Shown here in pieces: positions 4,825 to 13,796 of a stretch of 20,582 nt of DNA. Origin of the DNA: JASJGK01 sp033791585 (lineage in GTDB: Bacteria; SAR324; XYD2-FULL-50-16). The stretch is taken from contig JASJGK010000259.1 in the NCBI GenBank assembly GCA_033791585.1, positions 1 through 20,582 of the forward strand. The letters run 5' to 3'. The stretch's first letter is position 1; each line of letters starts with the position of its first letter. The translations under genes and the position numbers were made by a program. The notes under the pieces are model-generated. The model did not search any database. It was not told the origin of the DNA and saw only the letters and a list, made by a program, of their open reading frames with translations.

Positions 4825-7281
4825 TTGAAAAAGGCTAATAGCGCAAACCCGACCACCGACCAGCTAGAAATTGAGCGCCTTCGTGCCCTTGAAAAAGCCA
4901 CAAGGGAAGAGTTAAACCAGCTTAAACAAAGCAATTTACAGGCACAACAATATTTGGATATTGCAGGGGTCGCAATGGTGGCCTTGGATACCAACCAGAA
5001 AGTAGTGATGATTAACCAAGAGGGTTGCAGGATGTTAGGCTACCCTGAAGAAGAAATTTTAGGGACAAACTGGTTTGAGAATTTTTTAATTACGGAAGAT
5101 ATCCCTGCTGTAAAAAATCTTTACCACAGGTTGATGACCCAACAATCGCCAATAGTAGAATACTACGAAAATCCGATCAGAACAAAGACAGGAACAAGGT
5201 TAGTCGAGTGGCATAATTCGATCTTATTAGACCTACAAAAAAAACCCATTGGCATTTTAAGCTCAGGTTTAGATATCTCTGAGCGTGCCATGGCCCAAAA
5301 AGCCCTAGAACAAGCCAACAAAGCAGAACAACATATTTCTTCAAAATACTCGGCAACCTTCGACCTGGCACCCATTGGTATCGCGCGGGTATCGCCTGAG
5401 GGCAAATTTTTAGAATCCAACCCATACTGGGGGATTATCACCGGTTACTCTAAAGAAGAAATACTTGATTTGACTTTCCAAGACCTCACCCATCCGGACG
5501 ACCTAGAGCAAGATTTAGAATTTGTTCGCCAGCTGCTTGCGGGGGAAATCCAAAGCTATACCATGGAAAAGAGATATTTCCATAAAAAGGGGTACATTGT
5601 TTGGGTTAAATTAATTGTATCTTTGCAAAGAAAAGAAAATCGCGATCCCGATTTCTTTATCTCTATTATCACAGATATCACAGAAAAAAAACGCATAGAA
5701 GGGGAGCTAGCCTATTCAGAAGAAAGACTACGCACGCTTTTAGCTTCTAGTCAGGATGCAATTGTAACCATTGATAAGGATAGCCAGGTTGTCTTTTGGA
5801 ATGATGGTGCCACTAACATCTTTGGTTACACAGCTTCAGAAATAATTGGTAAGCCCCTAACTAAAATCATCCCTAAAAATTTCCGAGGAGGTCACATTAA
5901 AGGCGTTGCCACAGTCATAAGCACAGGCAAAAGCCGCTTGGCTGGTGTACCTTTAGACTTGGTTGGTTTGAGAAAAGACCAAACACAAGTACCTGTTGAG
6001 CTTAGCTTAAGCCGTTGGGAACTAAGAGGCCAAGTTTATTTTAGTGGAATCATGCGGGATATTTCCGCACGCAAAGAAGCTGAGGCAGAAACAAAACGAC
6101 TGACCCACGCGATTGATCAACTGCATGAGATTGTTTTTATCACGGATCTAAAGGGAGAAATTATCTACAGCAACTCTGCCTTTAGTAAAACTCCTGAAAT
6201 TTTACCAAAAGAACTCTTTGCGCAGGGTGCTATTTTAAGTGCCTGCAATAACTACGAAGACCCAATACACCAAAATATTTGTGAGGCGCTACTTCAGATC
6301 GGCACTTGGCAAGGTGAGTTGCCGTTACATTGTCACAATGGAGACTATAAATACTTTGAAGTGACCATTTCCTTGCAGGAGAGTGATAATTTAGAAAGCT
6401 CGACCTTAGTTTTTGTTGCTTTGGAAATTACCATGCGAAGACTAGAACAGGCGAGACAGATCCAATCACAAAAGATGGAGTCTCTAGGCACCTTGGCTGG
6501 TGGGGTTGCCCATGAAATCAACAATCCAATCGGGTATGTTAGCTCTAATTTGCACAGCTTAACTGGTTACCTTAAGGCCTTTGGTGAACTCGAAGATATG
6601 AGATCAGAATTAGAAGAAGGGGTAAGATTAGGCGAAAATGGGGCTTTGCAGGCCCTGACAAAAATTGATAAAAAAAAGAAAATGATTAATTACGATTATA
6701 TCCAAAGAGACATAAAACTCTTGCTAGCAGACATGCTGGATGGCGTAGATAGAATCAAGGATATTGTAAATAACCTACGTGATTTTAGCCATGTAGATAC
6801 CCATAAGCTAGAGAAAATGGATGTAAATCTCAGTTTACAAAAAGCGGTGAAGGTAGCCTGGCACTCCCTAAAATTCAAATGTGCTATTAAAGAAGAGTTT
6901 TCCCTAGTGCCTCTTGTGGAATGCTTCCCCCAAGAGATCAATCAGGTTTTTTTAAACTTAATTATCAACGCCATGCATGCCATTGAAGAAAAAGGAACCA
7001 TCACCTTAAAAACCAGTCAAATTGCAGATAAGATTCAAATCCAAGTGATTGACGATGGCGTGGGCATAAAAGCTACAAACATCCCCCGTCTTTTTGAGCC
7101 CTTTTTTACCACCAAACCAGTGGGCAAGGGCACGGGTTTAGGTCTTTCTGTATCCTATAAGATTATCAAAGACCATCATGGCACCGTTGAGGTTACAAGC
7201 GAATATGGTCGAGGGTGCAGCTTTACAATTGTGCTACCTCTAAAGCAACATCTCAAAAATCCTGACCAAGGTAAAAGGTGA
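4825..7281 (+). CDS. Multi-PAS sensor histidine kinase
   Basis: The TTG at 4825 is preferred as start because AAGGA (4815-4819) sits five bases before it; a GTG at 4810 in the same frame would overlap that SD. This gives 818 residues with no membrane segment, so the sensor is cytoplasmic. After a short coiled coil (12-40) come four PAS/PAC units at about 40-155, 172-290, 297-420 and 424-540. A dimerisation/phosphoacceptor helix with GGVAHEINNPIG follows (His563), then the ATPase domain: N box NLIINAMHAI, G1 box DDGVGI, and PFFTTKP...GKGTGLGLS. The long insert between H box and N box is typical of the HisKA type found with NtrB-like kinases. Its stop overlaps the start of the receiver gene by GTGA, so the two form a two-component pair. 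The PAS ligands are unknown; no cysteine cluster or obvious haem site stands out. Confidence 0.92.
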   Translation: MKKANSANPTTDQLEIERLRALEKATREELNQLKQSNLQAQQYLDIAGVAMVALDTNQKVVMINQEGCRMLGYPEEEILGTNWFENFLITEDIPAVKNLYHRLMTQQSPIVEYYENPIRTKTGTRLVEWHNSILLDLQKKPIGILSSGLDISERAMAQKALEQANKAEQHISSKYSATFDLAPIGIARVSPEGKFLESNPYWGIITGYSKEEILDLTFQDLTHPDDLEQDLEFVRQLLAGEIQSYTMEKRYFHKKGYIVWVKLIVSLQRKENRDPDFFISIITDITEKKRIEGELAYSEERLRTLLASSQDAIVTIDKDSQVVFWNDGATNIFGYTASEIIGKPLTKIIPKNFRGGHIKGVATVISTGKSRLAGVPLDLVGLRKDQTQVPVELSLSRWELRGQVYFSGIMRDISARKEAEAETKRLTHAIDQLHEIVFITDLKGEIIYSNSAFSKTPEILPKELFAQGAILSACNNYEDPIHQNICEALLQIGTWQGELPLHCHNGDYKYFEVTISLQESDNLESSTLVFVALEITMRRLEQARQIQSQKMESLGTLAGGVAHEINNPIGYVSSNLHSLTGYLKAFGELEDMRSELEEGVRLGENGALQALTKIDKKKKMINYDYIQRDIKLLLADMLDGVDRIKDIVNNLRDFSHVDTHKLEKMDVNLSLQKAVKVAWHSLKFKCAIKEEFSLVPLVECFPQEINQVFLNLIINAMHAIEEKGTITLKTSQIADKIQIQVIDDGVGIKATNIPRLFEPFFTTKPVGKGTGLGLSVSYKIIKDHHGTVEVTSEYGRGCSFTIVLPLKQHLKNPDQGKR

Positions 7282-7682
7282 ATGATCGAAAGGAGACCCG
7301 TTTTAAGATTTTATTCATTGATGATGAGCCTCATATTCTAAGGGCTTTAGAACGTGAGTTTTACAATCAAACAGCTTACAACTTCACCTATGTTTCTGAT
7401 GACCGAAAAGCTTATAATTTAGTACAAAAAGAAGAATTTGCCATAGTGATATCAGATTACTTAATGCCCTATTACAAAGGCACAGAAATCCTTGCCAAGG
7501 TTTATGAACATTCCCCTCGCACTCGCCGCATTTTACTCACAGGCTTTGCTGAAGTGGCTTCACAACATATAAGCCAACCAGAGCAACTCATTCACCAGTA
7601 TATTGAAAAACCATGGGATAAACAAAAACTACTGCAATGCTTAGATGAAGAAATTATCTTATACCAGTCTTGGCCCAAATAA
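7278..7682 (+). CDS. Receiver-only response regulator
   Basis: A 134-residue single receiver domain, partner of the kinase just upstream. The GTG start overlaps the kinase stop (GTGA), which implies translational coupling. Key residues are present: the acidic pair Asp15-Asp16, phosphoacceptor Asp60 in VISDYLMP, Thr88 in LLTGFA, and Lys111 in EKPWD. The EKPWD ending is common in receivers coupled to HD-GYP or c-di-GMP systems, but no output domain follows: the gene stops 20 residues later. It must act like CheY/Spo0F, through protein contact or phosphotransfer. It converges on the channel gene with only 12 bases between the two stop codons. Confidence 0.92.
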   Translation: MNDRKETRFKILFIDDEPHILRALEREFYNQTAYNFTYVSDDRKAYNLVQKEEFAIVISDYLMPYYKGTEILAKVYEHSPRTRRILLTGFAEVASQHISQPEQLIHQYIEKPWDKQKLLQCLDEEIILYQSWPK

Positions 7683-7694
7683 CCGCATTGCCGT

Positions 7695-8906
7695 TTAGTT
7701 TCTAGCCCCTTCCGCATCAAGCGGTAAGCCACTGATTTGGAAAACCTGCAAATTAAAATAGGAAATTTTAGATAGGATGTCATCCAATAAATCCGCTTGG
7801 ATTCTCTCGAAGGCCACCCAATTGGCAGTCAAGGTAAAGGCGTAAATTTCCACAGGCAGACCGTGAGCCGTTGGGTCTAATTCCCGAACAAGTAACGTTA
7901 AATCATTTGATAACTTTTGGTTAGAGCGCAGCAAGAATTCTAGCCAATTGCGAAAAAGATGCAAATTTGAAACATCCACATCAAGCTGCTCAGAGCCAAT
8001 TTTTGCATTGTCTAAATCTATGGCCTTAGCATTATCGTCAAACAATAGGTTTTTAGTAGCCAGCGCCTGCGCCAATTCTTCACTCACGGGGTCTATGGTT
8101 TTTTGGTCAACAAAAATAGACCTCTTGATCCTACGGCGGTTTAAGTCGGTCATTCCTCGCCAGTTTTTAAAACCACCATCTAAAAGTTTATAGACAGGCA
8201 AGGCAACAGTAGTCTTGTCAAAATTTTGTACTATAACCTGATGTAGAGAGATATCAATCACATAACCATTGGCTTTAAAGGTCGGTGCTTCAATCCAGTC
8301 ACCGACAGAAACCAACTCGCTGGTGGCGATTTGAATCCCGGCAATAAAAGAGAGCAGTGTATCTTTAAAGGCCAAGATCAATATGGCCATTACAGCACCA
8401 ACACCACTTAAAAAGAACCAAGGGGATTCCCCAAGCCAAGTTGAGGCGGTAATTAAAACAGCCAACCCCCATAGGGCCATATTCCCAAGCTGCAAATAGC
8501 TTTTGATCGGGATCTTTTTAGAGACACTTAAGGTTTGGTAAAAGCCTAAAAAGCCATTTACAGAACGATTGATGGTCAAGGTCAGCTGCAAAACAATCAG
8601 CCCTTTAATAAAAACCTTAACCGCAGATTCAACCTCTGGGAACCAACCAGCAGAGCCATAAGCGACAAGGAAGGGGATAATATTGACGAGAGAAAAAAAG
8701 GCCTTTTTTTCCCAGAGATGATCATCCCACAGTACTTCACTTTTAACTACAATCTTCTCAATTGAAGGGAGCAACAACTTTTGAAAAAGCTTACGAGACA
8801 AAAAATAGATTGCCGTTAAAACAACCAAAGCAAAGATGATTTTTAAATAGGGCCAATCTAAAAATATTTGAATGATATGAGCGGTAAACTTGGATATTTC
8901 TTGCAT
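7695..8906 (-). CDS. ybdG: YbdG-type mechanosensitive channel (MscS family)
   Basis: The ATG at 8904-8906 gives 403 residues; a TTG two codons upstream (8910-8912) is an alternative, and neither has a clear SD. The N-terminal part has about five hydrophobic membrane helices. The last (about 165-190, GAVMAILILAFKDTLLSFIAG) is the pore-lining MscS helix, leading into the beta domain (VGDWIEAP). The segment NWRG...RRIKRS and the C-terminal LTLLVRELDP...LPVEIYAFT...ERIQAD closely match my memory of E. coli YbdG, which is about 415 residues. YbdG is an inner-membrane miniconductance channel that opens under hypo-osmotic stress. Convergent with the response regulator and transcribed in the same direction as the hybrid kinase at 9045, 130 bases upstream, with its own promoter likely. 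Confidence 0.9.
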   Translation of the reverse strand: MQEISKFTAHIIQIFLDWPYLKIIFALVVLTAIYFLSRKLFQKLLLPSIEKIVVKSEVLWDDHLWEKKAFFSLVNIIPFLVAYGSAGWFPEVESAVKVFIKGLIVLQLTLTINRSVNGFLGFYQTLSVSKKIPIKSYLQLGNMALWGLAVLITASTWLGESPWFFLSGVGAVMAILILAFKDTLLSFIAGIQIATSELVSVGDWIEAPTFKANGYVIDISLHQVIVQNFDKTTVALPVYKLLDGGFKNWRGMTDLNRRRIKRSIFVDQKTIDPVSEELAQALATKNLLFDDNAKAIDLDNAKIGSEQLDVDVSNLHLFRNWLEFLLRSNQKLSNDLTLLVRELDPTAHGLPVEIYAFTLTANWVAFERIQADLLDDILSKISYFNLQVFQISGLPLDAEGARN

Positions 8907-9044
8907 CTTCAAAAAAAAACTGGGGTAGATTATTGCATTATAAATTAGTAAAAATAACTTATAAAAACAGTCTAAAATACTCCCCTACACTTAAGCTAGG
9001 CTTTTTTTAAATTTCCAAAAATCCAACGTTCTATTTGTCAAGAT

Positions 9045-11222
9045 TTAAGCGGGAGGCATCCCTGCTAGCCAGTGGTGAATTCTGCTTTTGAGTTGGATTA
9101 AATTGACTGGCTTGGTTAGGTAATCGTCAACGCCAGCGGCAAAGGCTTGGGCCTTATCCTCTGCCATTGCCTTGGCCGAAAAGGCTAGAATATTTGTATG
9201 CTTAGCCCCTGAAGACTCCATTTGCCTAATGGCCTTAGTGGCATCTAAACCATCCATATTGGGCATTAAAATATCCATTAACACTAGGTCATAACTATTT
9301 TTTTCGAGTAGCAATAAGGCCTCTTTCCCATCGGAGGCAATATCAAAGGGCAGGCCCCAAAGATGAAAGGCTGCGGCCATAAGCTGTTGGTTGTTTTTAT
9401 CATCTTCAACAACCAGCACCTTGCGCCCTTGGTAAACTTTAGCCACTTCTAGCTTTGATTTTACGCTGGTTAATTTTCTCTTTTCGGCCCCAGTTTCTTC
9501 TTTTTCATCTGTCTTCATGTTGGCTAAGGGTAAATTCAAGGTGAAGAAAAAGCGGCTTCCCTTGCCAATTGTACTCTCTACTTTGATTTGACTCCCCATG
9601 AGTAAGGCCATATTATGGCTGATGGTCAAGCCTAAGCCTGTGCCGTCATATTTTCGAGTTGTAGATTCATCCGCTTGAGTGAAAGGAGAAAAAATGAGCT
9701 TTTGATCTTCTTCTGAAATACCAATACCCGTGTCTTCTATTTCAAAACGTACGGACTGGGAGTTGTTTTGGGAGGACTGGAGTTTGATTCTAAAATTCAC
9801 TTCTCCTTTTTTAGTAAACTTGATGGCGTTTGCTATTAGGTTGCTCAACACCTGCCTTAAAAGCTGAGTATCGATCAAAAATAGTTCAGCTAGGGTCATA
9901 TCATAATTAAAATAAAGCTGTAGTCCCTTGGATTTGGCACTGCCTAAAAAGAGGTGGAGTACTTCTTTAGCAAGCTCCATCAATTTTGTTGGTTGCCCAT
10001 TCACCCGCAGCTTTCCAGCCTCTATTTTAGAAAGATTCAAGACATCAGACAGGATTTTTGTTAAGGATTCACCTGACTTGACAATGGTTTCACAAAAAAG
10101 CTGTTGGTCTGGGCTCAAATCAGTTTCCTGTAACAATTGGGCCATACCCAACACCCCATTCATAGGGGTTCGCAGCTCATGGCTCATGGTGGCCAGAAAG
10201 TTTGATTTGGCTTTGTTGGCCTCTTCCGCCATTTCTTTGGCCTGTTCTAATTGTTGCTCTTTTAAGACTCGATCCGAAATATCTACAGAGAAGCCTAGTA
10301 TATAATCATTTTGATCCTGTTCAAGTTTGATGGGGATTTTCGATCCAAGCATGCGCTTTGTTTGCCCCTCTACAATAAAATCTTCTTCATAATGAATAGG
10401 ATTTTTGGATTTGAGCAAATCTTGGTCGTCTTGTATGAGTTTTTCTCCTAATTCATTATCAAAAATTTCCAGAGCTGTTTTGCCGATGATCTTTTCTTTA
10501 ACCCCACCCATTGTTTTAAGGGCTTCTTTATTCACCAGCAGATGTTTTAAATTTTGGTCCTTTAGGTAGAGATTTAAAGGGAGGCTATCAATAATTTGAT
10601 CTAGTAAATCTTTTTGGTTTCGCAGTTTTTTTTCTGTCTCTTTGTGGGCTTCTACCTCGGCTGTAAGGTGCCGCAGGGAATCTTCTAGCCTGAGCCGCTG
10701 CTCCTGAGCCAGTTCATAAAGGTTTGCTGCTTCTAGGGGGATTTGTTTAAATTCTGTTGGCTCGGTGGTTTTATCTACAATCCCCTCTTCCGATTCTGTT
10801 ATACCTGTTTTAGCATCGAAATGATGACCATAGAGCCGTAAGGTCTTTCCATATTGCCCAGCAAGGTTATACAAAATGGCGTTTAAGGGGCAGGAAATAA
10901 AAGGGTTTGCCGTTTCTGTTTGTAGCTTTTCATAGGCCTTCCAACCATAAAGGTCGTGCCATTTTACTATGTCAGCATCTCGTCCAGGAGAGACCTCAAT
11001 GCTTGAGGCAAAACCATTGGCAACAAATAACTCAATCACCTTGCCAACATCTTCAATAGTCCCCGTTTCTTCAATAGCATAGCCAGCTTCAGCCAGATAT
11101 TCTTGCATTTCTTTACCGATTTCTTTGATCAGAATATCGTAAGAGTTGGGGTCGTACTTGGAAAGAATCTTGCCATAACTAAAAATTACAGCATCATAGA
11201 GGTCACGTTTAAACTGATCCAT
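9045..11222 (-). CDS. Hybrid histidine kinase with unrecognised N-terminal domain
   Basis: A 725-residue soluble hybrid kinase. Residues 1-150 form a globular domain I cannot place, with Cys111 in FISCPLNAI and a His pair at 133-134. A coiled coil (about 160-207) leads to one PAS domain (208-320). Then come the HisKA domain with SHELRTPMNG (His348), the ATPase domain (N box NLIANAIKFT at 461-470, EDTGIGI, DGTGLGL at 526-532), a charged linker, and a receiver domain with Glu606-Asp607-Asp608, phosphoacceptor Asp650 (LVLMDILMPNMDG), Ser682 and Lys704. It is therefore a BarA/ArcB-like relay without an Hpt domain in this chain; an Hpt protein elsewhere is expected. No SD is evident before the ATG. 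It sits between the channel gene and norB, separated from norB by a strong terminator. Confidence 0.92.
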   Translation of the reverse strand: MDQFKRDLYDAVIFSYGKILSKYDPNSYDILIKEIGKEMQEYLAEAGYAIEETGTIEDVGKVIELFVANGFASSIEVSPGRDADIVKWHDLYGWKAYEKLQTETANPFISCPLNAILYNLAGQYGKTLRLYGHHFDAKTGITESEEGIVDKTTEPTEFKQIPLEAANLYELAQEQRLRLEDSLRHLTAEVEAHKETEKKLRNQKDLLDQIIDSLPLNLYLKDQNLKHLLVNKEALKTMGGVKEKIIGKTALEIFDNELGEKLIQDDQDLLKSKNPIHYEEDFIVEGQTKRMLGSKIPIKLEQDQNDYILGFSVDISDRVLKEQQLEQAKEMAEEANKAKSNFLATMSHELRTPMNGVLGMAQLLQETDLSPDQQLFCETIVKSGESLTKILSDVLNLSKIEAGKLRVNGQPTKLMELAKEVLHLFLGSAKSKGLQLYFNYDMTLAELFLIDTQLLRQVLSNLIANAIKFTKKGEVNFRIKLQSSQNNSQSVRFEIEDTGIGISEEDQKLIFSPFTQADESTTRKYDGTGLGLTISHNMALLMGSQIKVESTIGKGSRFFFTLNLPLANMKTDEKEETGAEKRKLTSVKSKLEVAKVYQGRKVLVVEDDKNNQQLMAAAFHLWGLPFDIASDGKEALLLLEKNSYDLVLMDILMPNMDGLDATKAIRQMESSGAKHTNILAFSAKAMAEDKAQAFAAGVDDYLTKPVNLIQLKSRIHHWLAGMPPA

Positions 11223-11297
11223 GTTGTACTGGGGGAAATTTTATTGCTTTTTACCAAGATAACATAAATTCACTTTTTATTAAAGTCTGGAAAAGAG

Positions 11298-11338
11298 AAA
11301 AAAAAAGCCCCCAGCCTGCTAAATGCAGACTGGGGGCC
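11298..11338 (-). terminator. Strong rho-independent terminator after norB
   Basis: On the minus strand a 13-bp stem with one mismatch (11307-11319 with 11325-11337; GCCCCCAG/CTGGGGGC plus CTGC/GCAG) and a 5-base loop is followed by nine T (complement of A11298-A11306). It sits 27 bases past the norB stop and separates norB from the hybrid kinase. Confidence 0.92.
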
Positions 11339-11364
11339 TTAAGAACGAATAAAATCGATTCTAC

Positions 11365-13584
11365 TTAAGCAGCTTTTTTGCCAAAGTAAATTTTTGTCAT
11401 TAGATCGTAAAAGATGATAGCACCACCGGAGATCATCATTAGATCAGGCAATAGCCTTGCCCACATCCAACCCATTACAGGTTCAAGTGAACTGTGGAGA
11501 CGAGCAGCAAAATAACCCATATCGTGAGCTACTTCTGTCTGGTGGAATCCAATAACTAAAGTAAAGGCTGCAAATAACAGCACGCCAATAGTAATCAACC
11601 AGAAAGCATACTTAGCTAAGGTATCATCCCACTCCCAATCTTTGGCTAGGCAATTTGCTCTTGCTGCCATGTAGATAAAAGCGATGGAGATATAACCAAA
11701 AGCACCAAGTAAGGCTACGTGGCCGTGAGGCATAATCAAATAAGTACCGTGACCATAGTAATTAATGGTCGGAGTATTGATAACCATTCCAAGCCAACCT
11801 GCACCAATCCAGTTAAGGACAGCAGAACCAGCTAACCACATAAAAGGTGTGGAGAAGGCAAAACCTTCTCCAGAATGAATTTTTTCTTTAGCATTCTTTG
11901 CAGCTTCAATGACCATCAAGACCAATGGAAGAGGCTCGATTGCAGAGAACAAGCCACCAATGGCAATCCAGTACTCATCAAGTCCCTGCCACCAGTAATG
12001 ATGACCAACACCTAACACGCCACTAACAGCAATTAAGAACAATTCAAAAAACATAATTCGTTCTGCTGTTTTTCGACCAATTAGGCCCAAAGAAACAGTA
12101 AAGAAGGCTAATGTACCAGCCGCAAACAATTCAAATGTTAATTCTACCCATAGGTGAATCACCCACCAGCGGTAGTAATCATCAATAGTATAGTTTGGAA
12201 TAATCTTATGAACTGGCATCATCCCTGCGATATACAAGGTAGCAATACCAAAAGAAGACCAAATAATTGTAGCAACTATGGGGTTGTTAGTTGAAGCCTT
12301 TCTGATTAGGGAAACAATCATCAAGAACCACAATACTAAGCCAATCACAAGGCCAATATCCCAAACACGACCTAAGTTAATAAGTTCACGTCCTTCGTTA
12401 CCAAACCAGAACCAATATTCACGCATCTCACCTTGAGCACCTAAATACAGACCAGAAAGTCCGCCAACACCAACAACTAATAGTGCAGCCCAAAGAACAT
12501 CAACTAACCAAGGGAATTTGTGATCTTCATTTGCAATCCAAGGAGCAATGAGTAAACCACCAACTAACCAACCAATTGCAACCCAGAATATAGCAAGCTG
12601 AGTGTGCATCGCACGGAGGATGTTAAAGGGTAAGATCTCTTGGGGAATTACAAAATCATTTGTAGGATCTACATAAAGGTGAGCCAGATAGCCACCGATA
12701 AGCATTTGCAGAAGGAAAAATAACGATACAATAGGTACATACTTTAAAACTTTTTTCTGGGAAGGAAAAAGCTTAGTAATTTTTAAAGGTTCCTCTAAGG
12801 GATCATTTTCATCTTTTTTAAGCAGGTACTCGTAAGAAACATAAATCACTAAAATAGTCAGTGGCCATAAAATCAACCACTCCCATAAAGAAACATAGTG
12901 AGAAAGATAACTTACATCCTGGTCAATTAAAGGTTCTGCAGGCCAGTTGTTAGACCAGGTTCTGTCTGTGCCTTCACGATTTGAAGATGCAACCAATTGA
13001 GACCATTCAAAGAAAACCGCAATTTTTGCCGCTTCGTCAGGGCGAATAACGCCACCAGCAAAGGCTCTTTCAGGGTTACCGTTCACTAACATATTCACAA
13101 CGTGGGCAACGTTATCGTGAAATGCTGTTGTCGAGGCTTCTGTGTAAGTCATTCCAGACTCACGCATATGTGTTTCCTCTTTAAAATCTTGTATAACTCT
13201 AACCTTTACACCAGCAAGCTCAATGGCTGAAAGTTCAGCTTTAGACTTACCAAAAAGTTCAACTGCGTAGGTTTCATATAAAGACAAAGCACGTCTGTGC
13301 ATCAATTCGCCTGAAAAATCTGGCCCCATATAGGCACCCATACCAAGCACTGTTCCCCAATCATGTAGGTCGAACTCTTGAAAATACTCTTTACCTTTAA
13401 CAATATCGTCATAGGTATAAAGTGTTTCTCCTGAAACAGATTTTACAATCTGCGGAAGTGGAGGGACTTCTTTTTGTAGCCTTGCCGTAAAGGTAACCAA
13501 GGTGGTTACCCCTATGATGGCTGCCATCCAGAAACTCACGTAGAGTCCCTTTCGGCTCATAAATTTGTCTAAGAGGGAATTCAT
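11365..13584 (-). CDS. norB: Nitric oxide reductase, long quinol-type (qNor)
   Basis: A 739-residue inner-membrane enzyme that reduces 2 NO to N2O. The length and the N-terminal extension mark the one-subunit qNor form: one membrane helix (about 14-34), a periplasmic domain of about 200 residues with GMGAYMGPDF and SNNWPAEPLI, then about 12-13 helices of the haem-copper oxidase fold. No NorC-type CxxCH is present. Metal-site residues match: His477 with Glu481 and Glu485 in IHLWVELTFE, His528-His529 in GHHYWW, Glu550 in SAIEPLP, and His620/His622 in PHGH for the haem b pair; His327 lies in an earlier helix. The GREL segment (398-401) differs from the GWE usual in this position. No norC is adjacent. 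It is divergent from the NsrR-like gene, and a palindrome lies in its promoter region. Confidence 0.95.
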   Translation of the reverse strand: MNSLLDKFMSRKGLYVSFWMAAIIGVTTLVTFTARLQKEVPPLPQIVKSVSGETLYTYDDIVKGKEYFQEFDLHDWGTVLGMGAYMGPDFSGELMHRRALSLYETYAVELFGKSKAELSAIELAGVKVRVIQDFKEETHMRESGMTYTEASTTAFHDNVAHVVNMLVNGNPERAFAGGVIRPDEAAKIAVFFEWSQLVASSNREGTDRTWSNNWPAEPLIDQDVSYLSHYVSLWEWLILWPLTILVIYVSYEYLLKKDENDPLEEPLKITKLFPSQKKVLKYVPIVSLFFLLQMLIGGYLAHLYVDPTNDFVIPQEILPFNILRAMHTQLAIFWVAIGWLVGGLLIAPWIANEDHKFPWLVDVLWAALLVVGVGGLSGLYLGAQGEMREYWFWFGNEGRELINLGRVWDIGLVIGLVLWFLMIVSLIRKASTNNPIVATIIWSSFGIATLYIAGMMPVHKIIPNYTIDDYYRWWVIHLWVELTFELFAAGTLAFFTVSLGLIGRKTAERIMFFELFLIAVSGVLGVGHHYWWQGLDEYWIAIGGLFSAIEPLPLVLMVIEAAKNAKEKIHSGEGFAFSTPFMWLAGSAVLNWIGAGWLGMVINTPTINYYGHGTYLIMPHGHVALLGAFGYISIAFIYMAARANCLAKDWEWDDTLAKYAFWLITIGVLLFAAFTLVIGFHQTEVAHDMGYFAARLHSSLEPVMGWMWARLLPDLMMISGGAIIFYDLMTKIYFGKKAA

Positions 13585-13630
13585 TTTTTGCCTGTAATGA
13601 AATTAAAGAGTTAAACTTACAACAAATCCC

Positions 13631-13657
13631 ACAAAGTGGAATCTTATATACCTCTTT
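13631..13657. promoter_or_regulatory. Candidate NsrR operator overlapping the norB promoter
   Basis: An imperfect palindrome with half-sites CAAAGTGGAATCT and (reverse) CAAAGAGGTATAT around a single central base at 13644; 10 of 13 positions pair. The 11-1-11 core resembles the E. coli NsrR consensus half AAGATGCATTT (from memory), best for the right half. On the minus strand a -10-like TATAAG lies inside it, so a bound repressor would block norB. A related half-site (AAAGTGGTATTT on the minus strand, 13691-13702) with a poor partner lies 46 bases away, nearer nsrR. Confidence 0.5.
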
Positions 13658-13796
13658 GATAGCTGGCGCACCTCAATAAAGCAATCTATAAAATACCACT
13701 TTAGGGATTTTATTTTACCTCCACTTGTAAATGCTTACCAAATAATATATCTTACCTATAAATTTCCCTTTAATTCGTCTAAGAAACTCCCTAATT

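Noticed and set aside
8985..9028. Terminator after the hybrid kinase (CCTA...TAGG with a T-run)
   Set aside because: The T-run lies on the plus strand, the wrong orientation for the minus-strand kinase, and the stem is only 4 bp.
11365..13584. NO dismutase (Nod) instead of NO reductase
   Set aside because: Nod proteins, as I remember them, have substitutions at the catalytic His pair and Glu. Here GHHYWW, SAIEPLP and HLWVELTFE keep these residues, so ordinary NO reduction is the simpler call.
13655..13676. FNR/DNR-type box (TTGAT...CAA) upstream of norB
   Set aside because: TTGAT and the following CAA are separated by far more than four bases, so this is not an FNR-type site.
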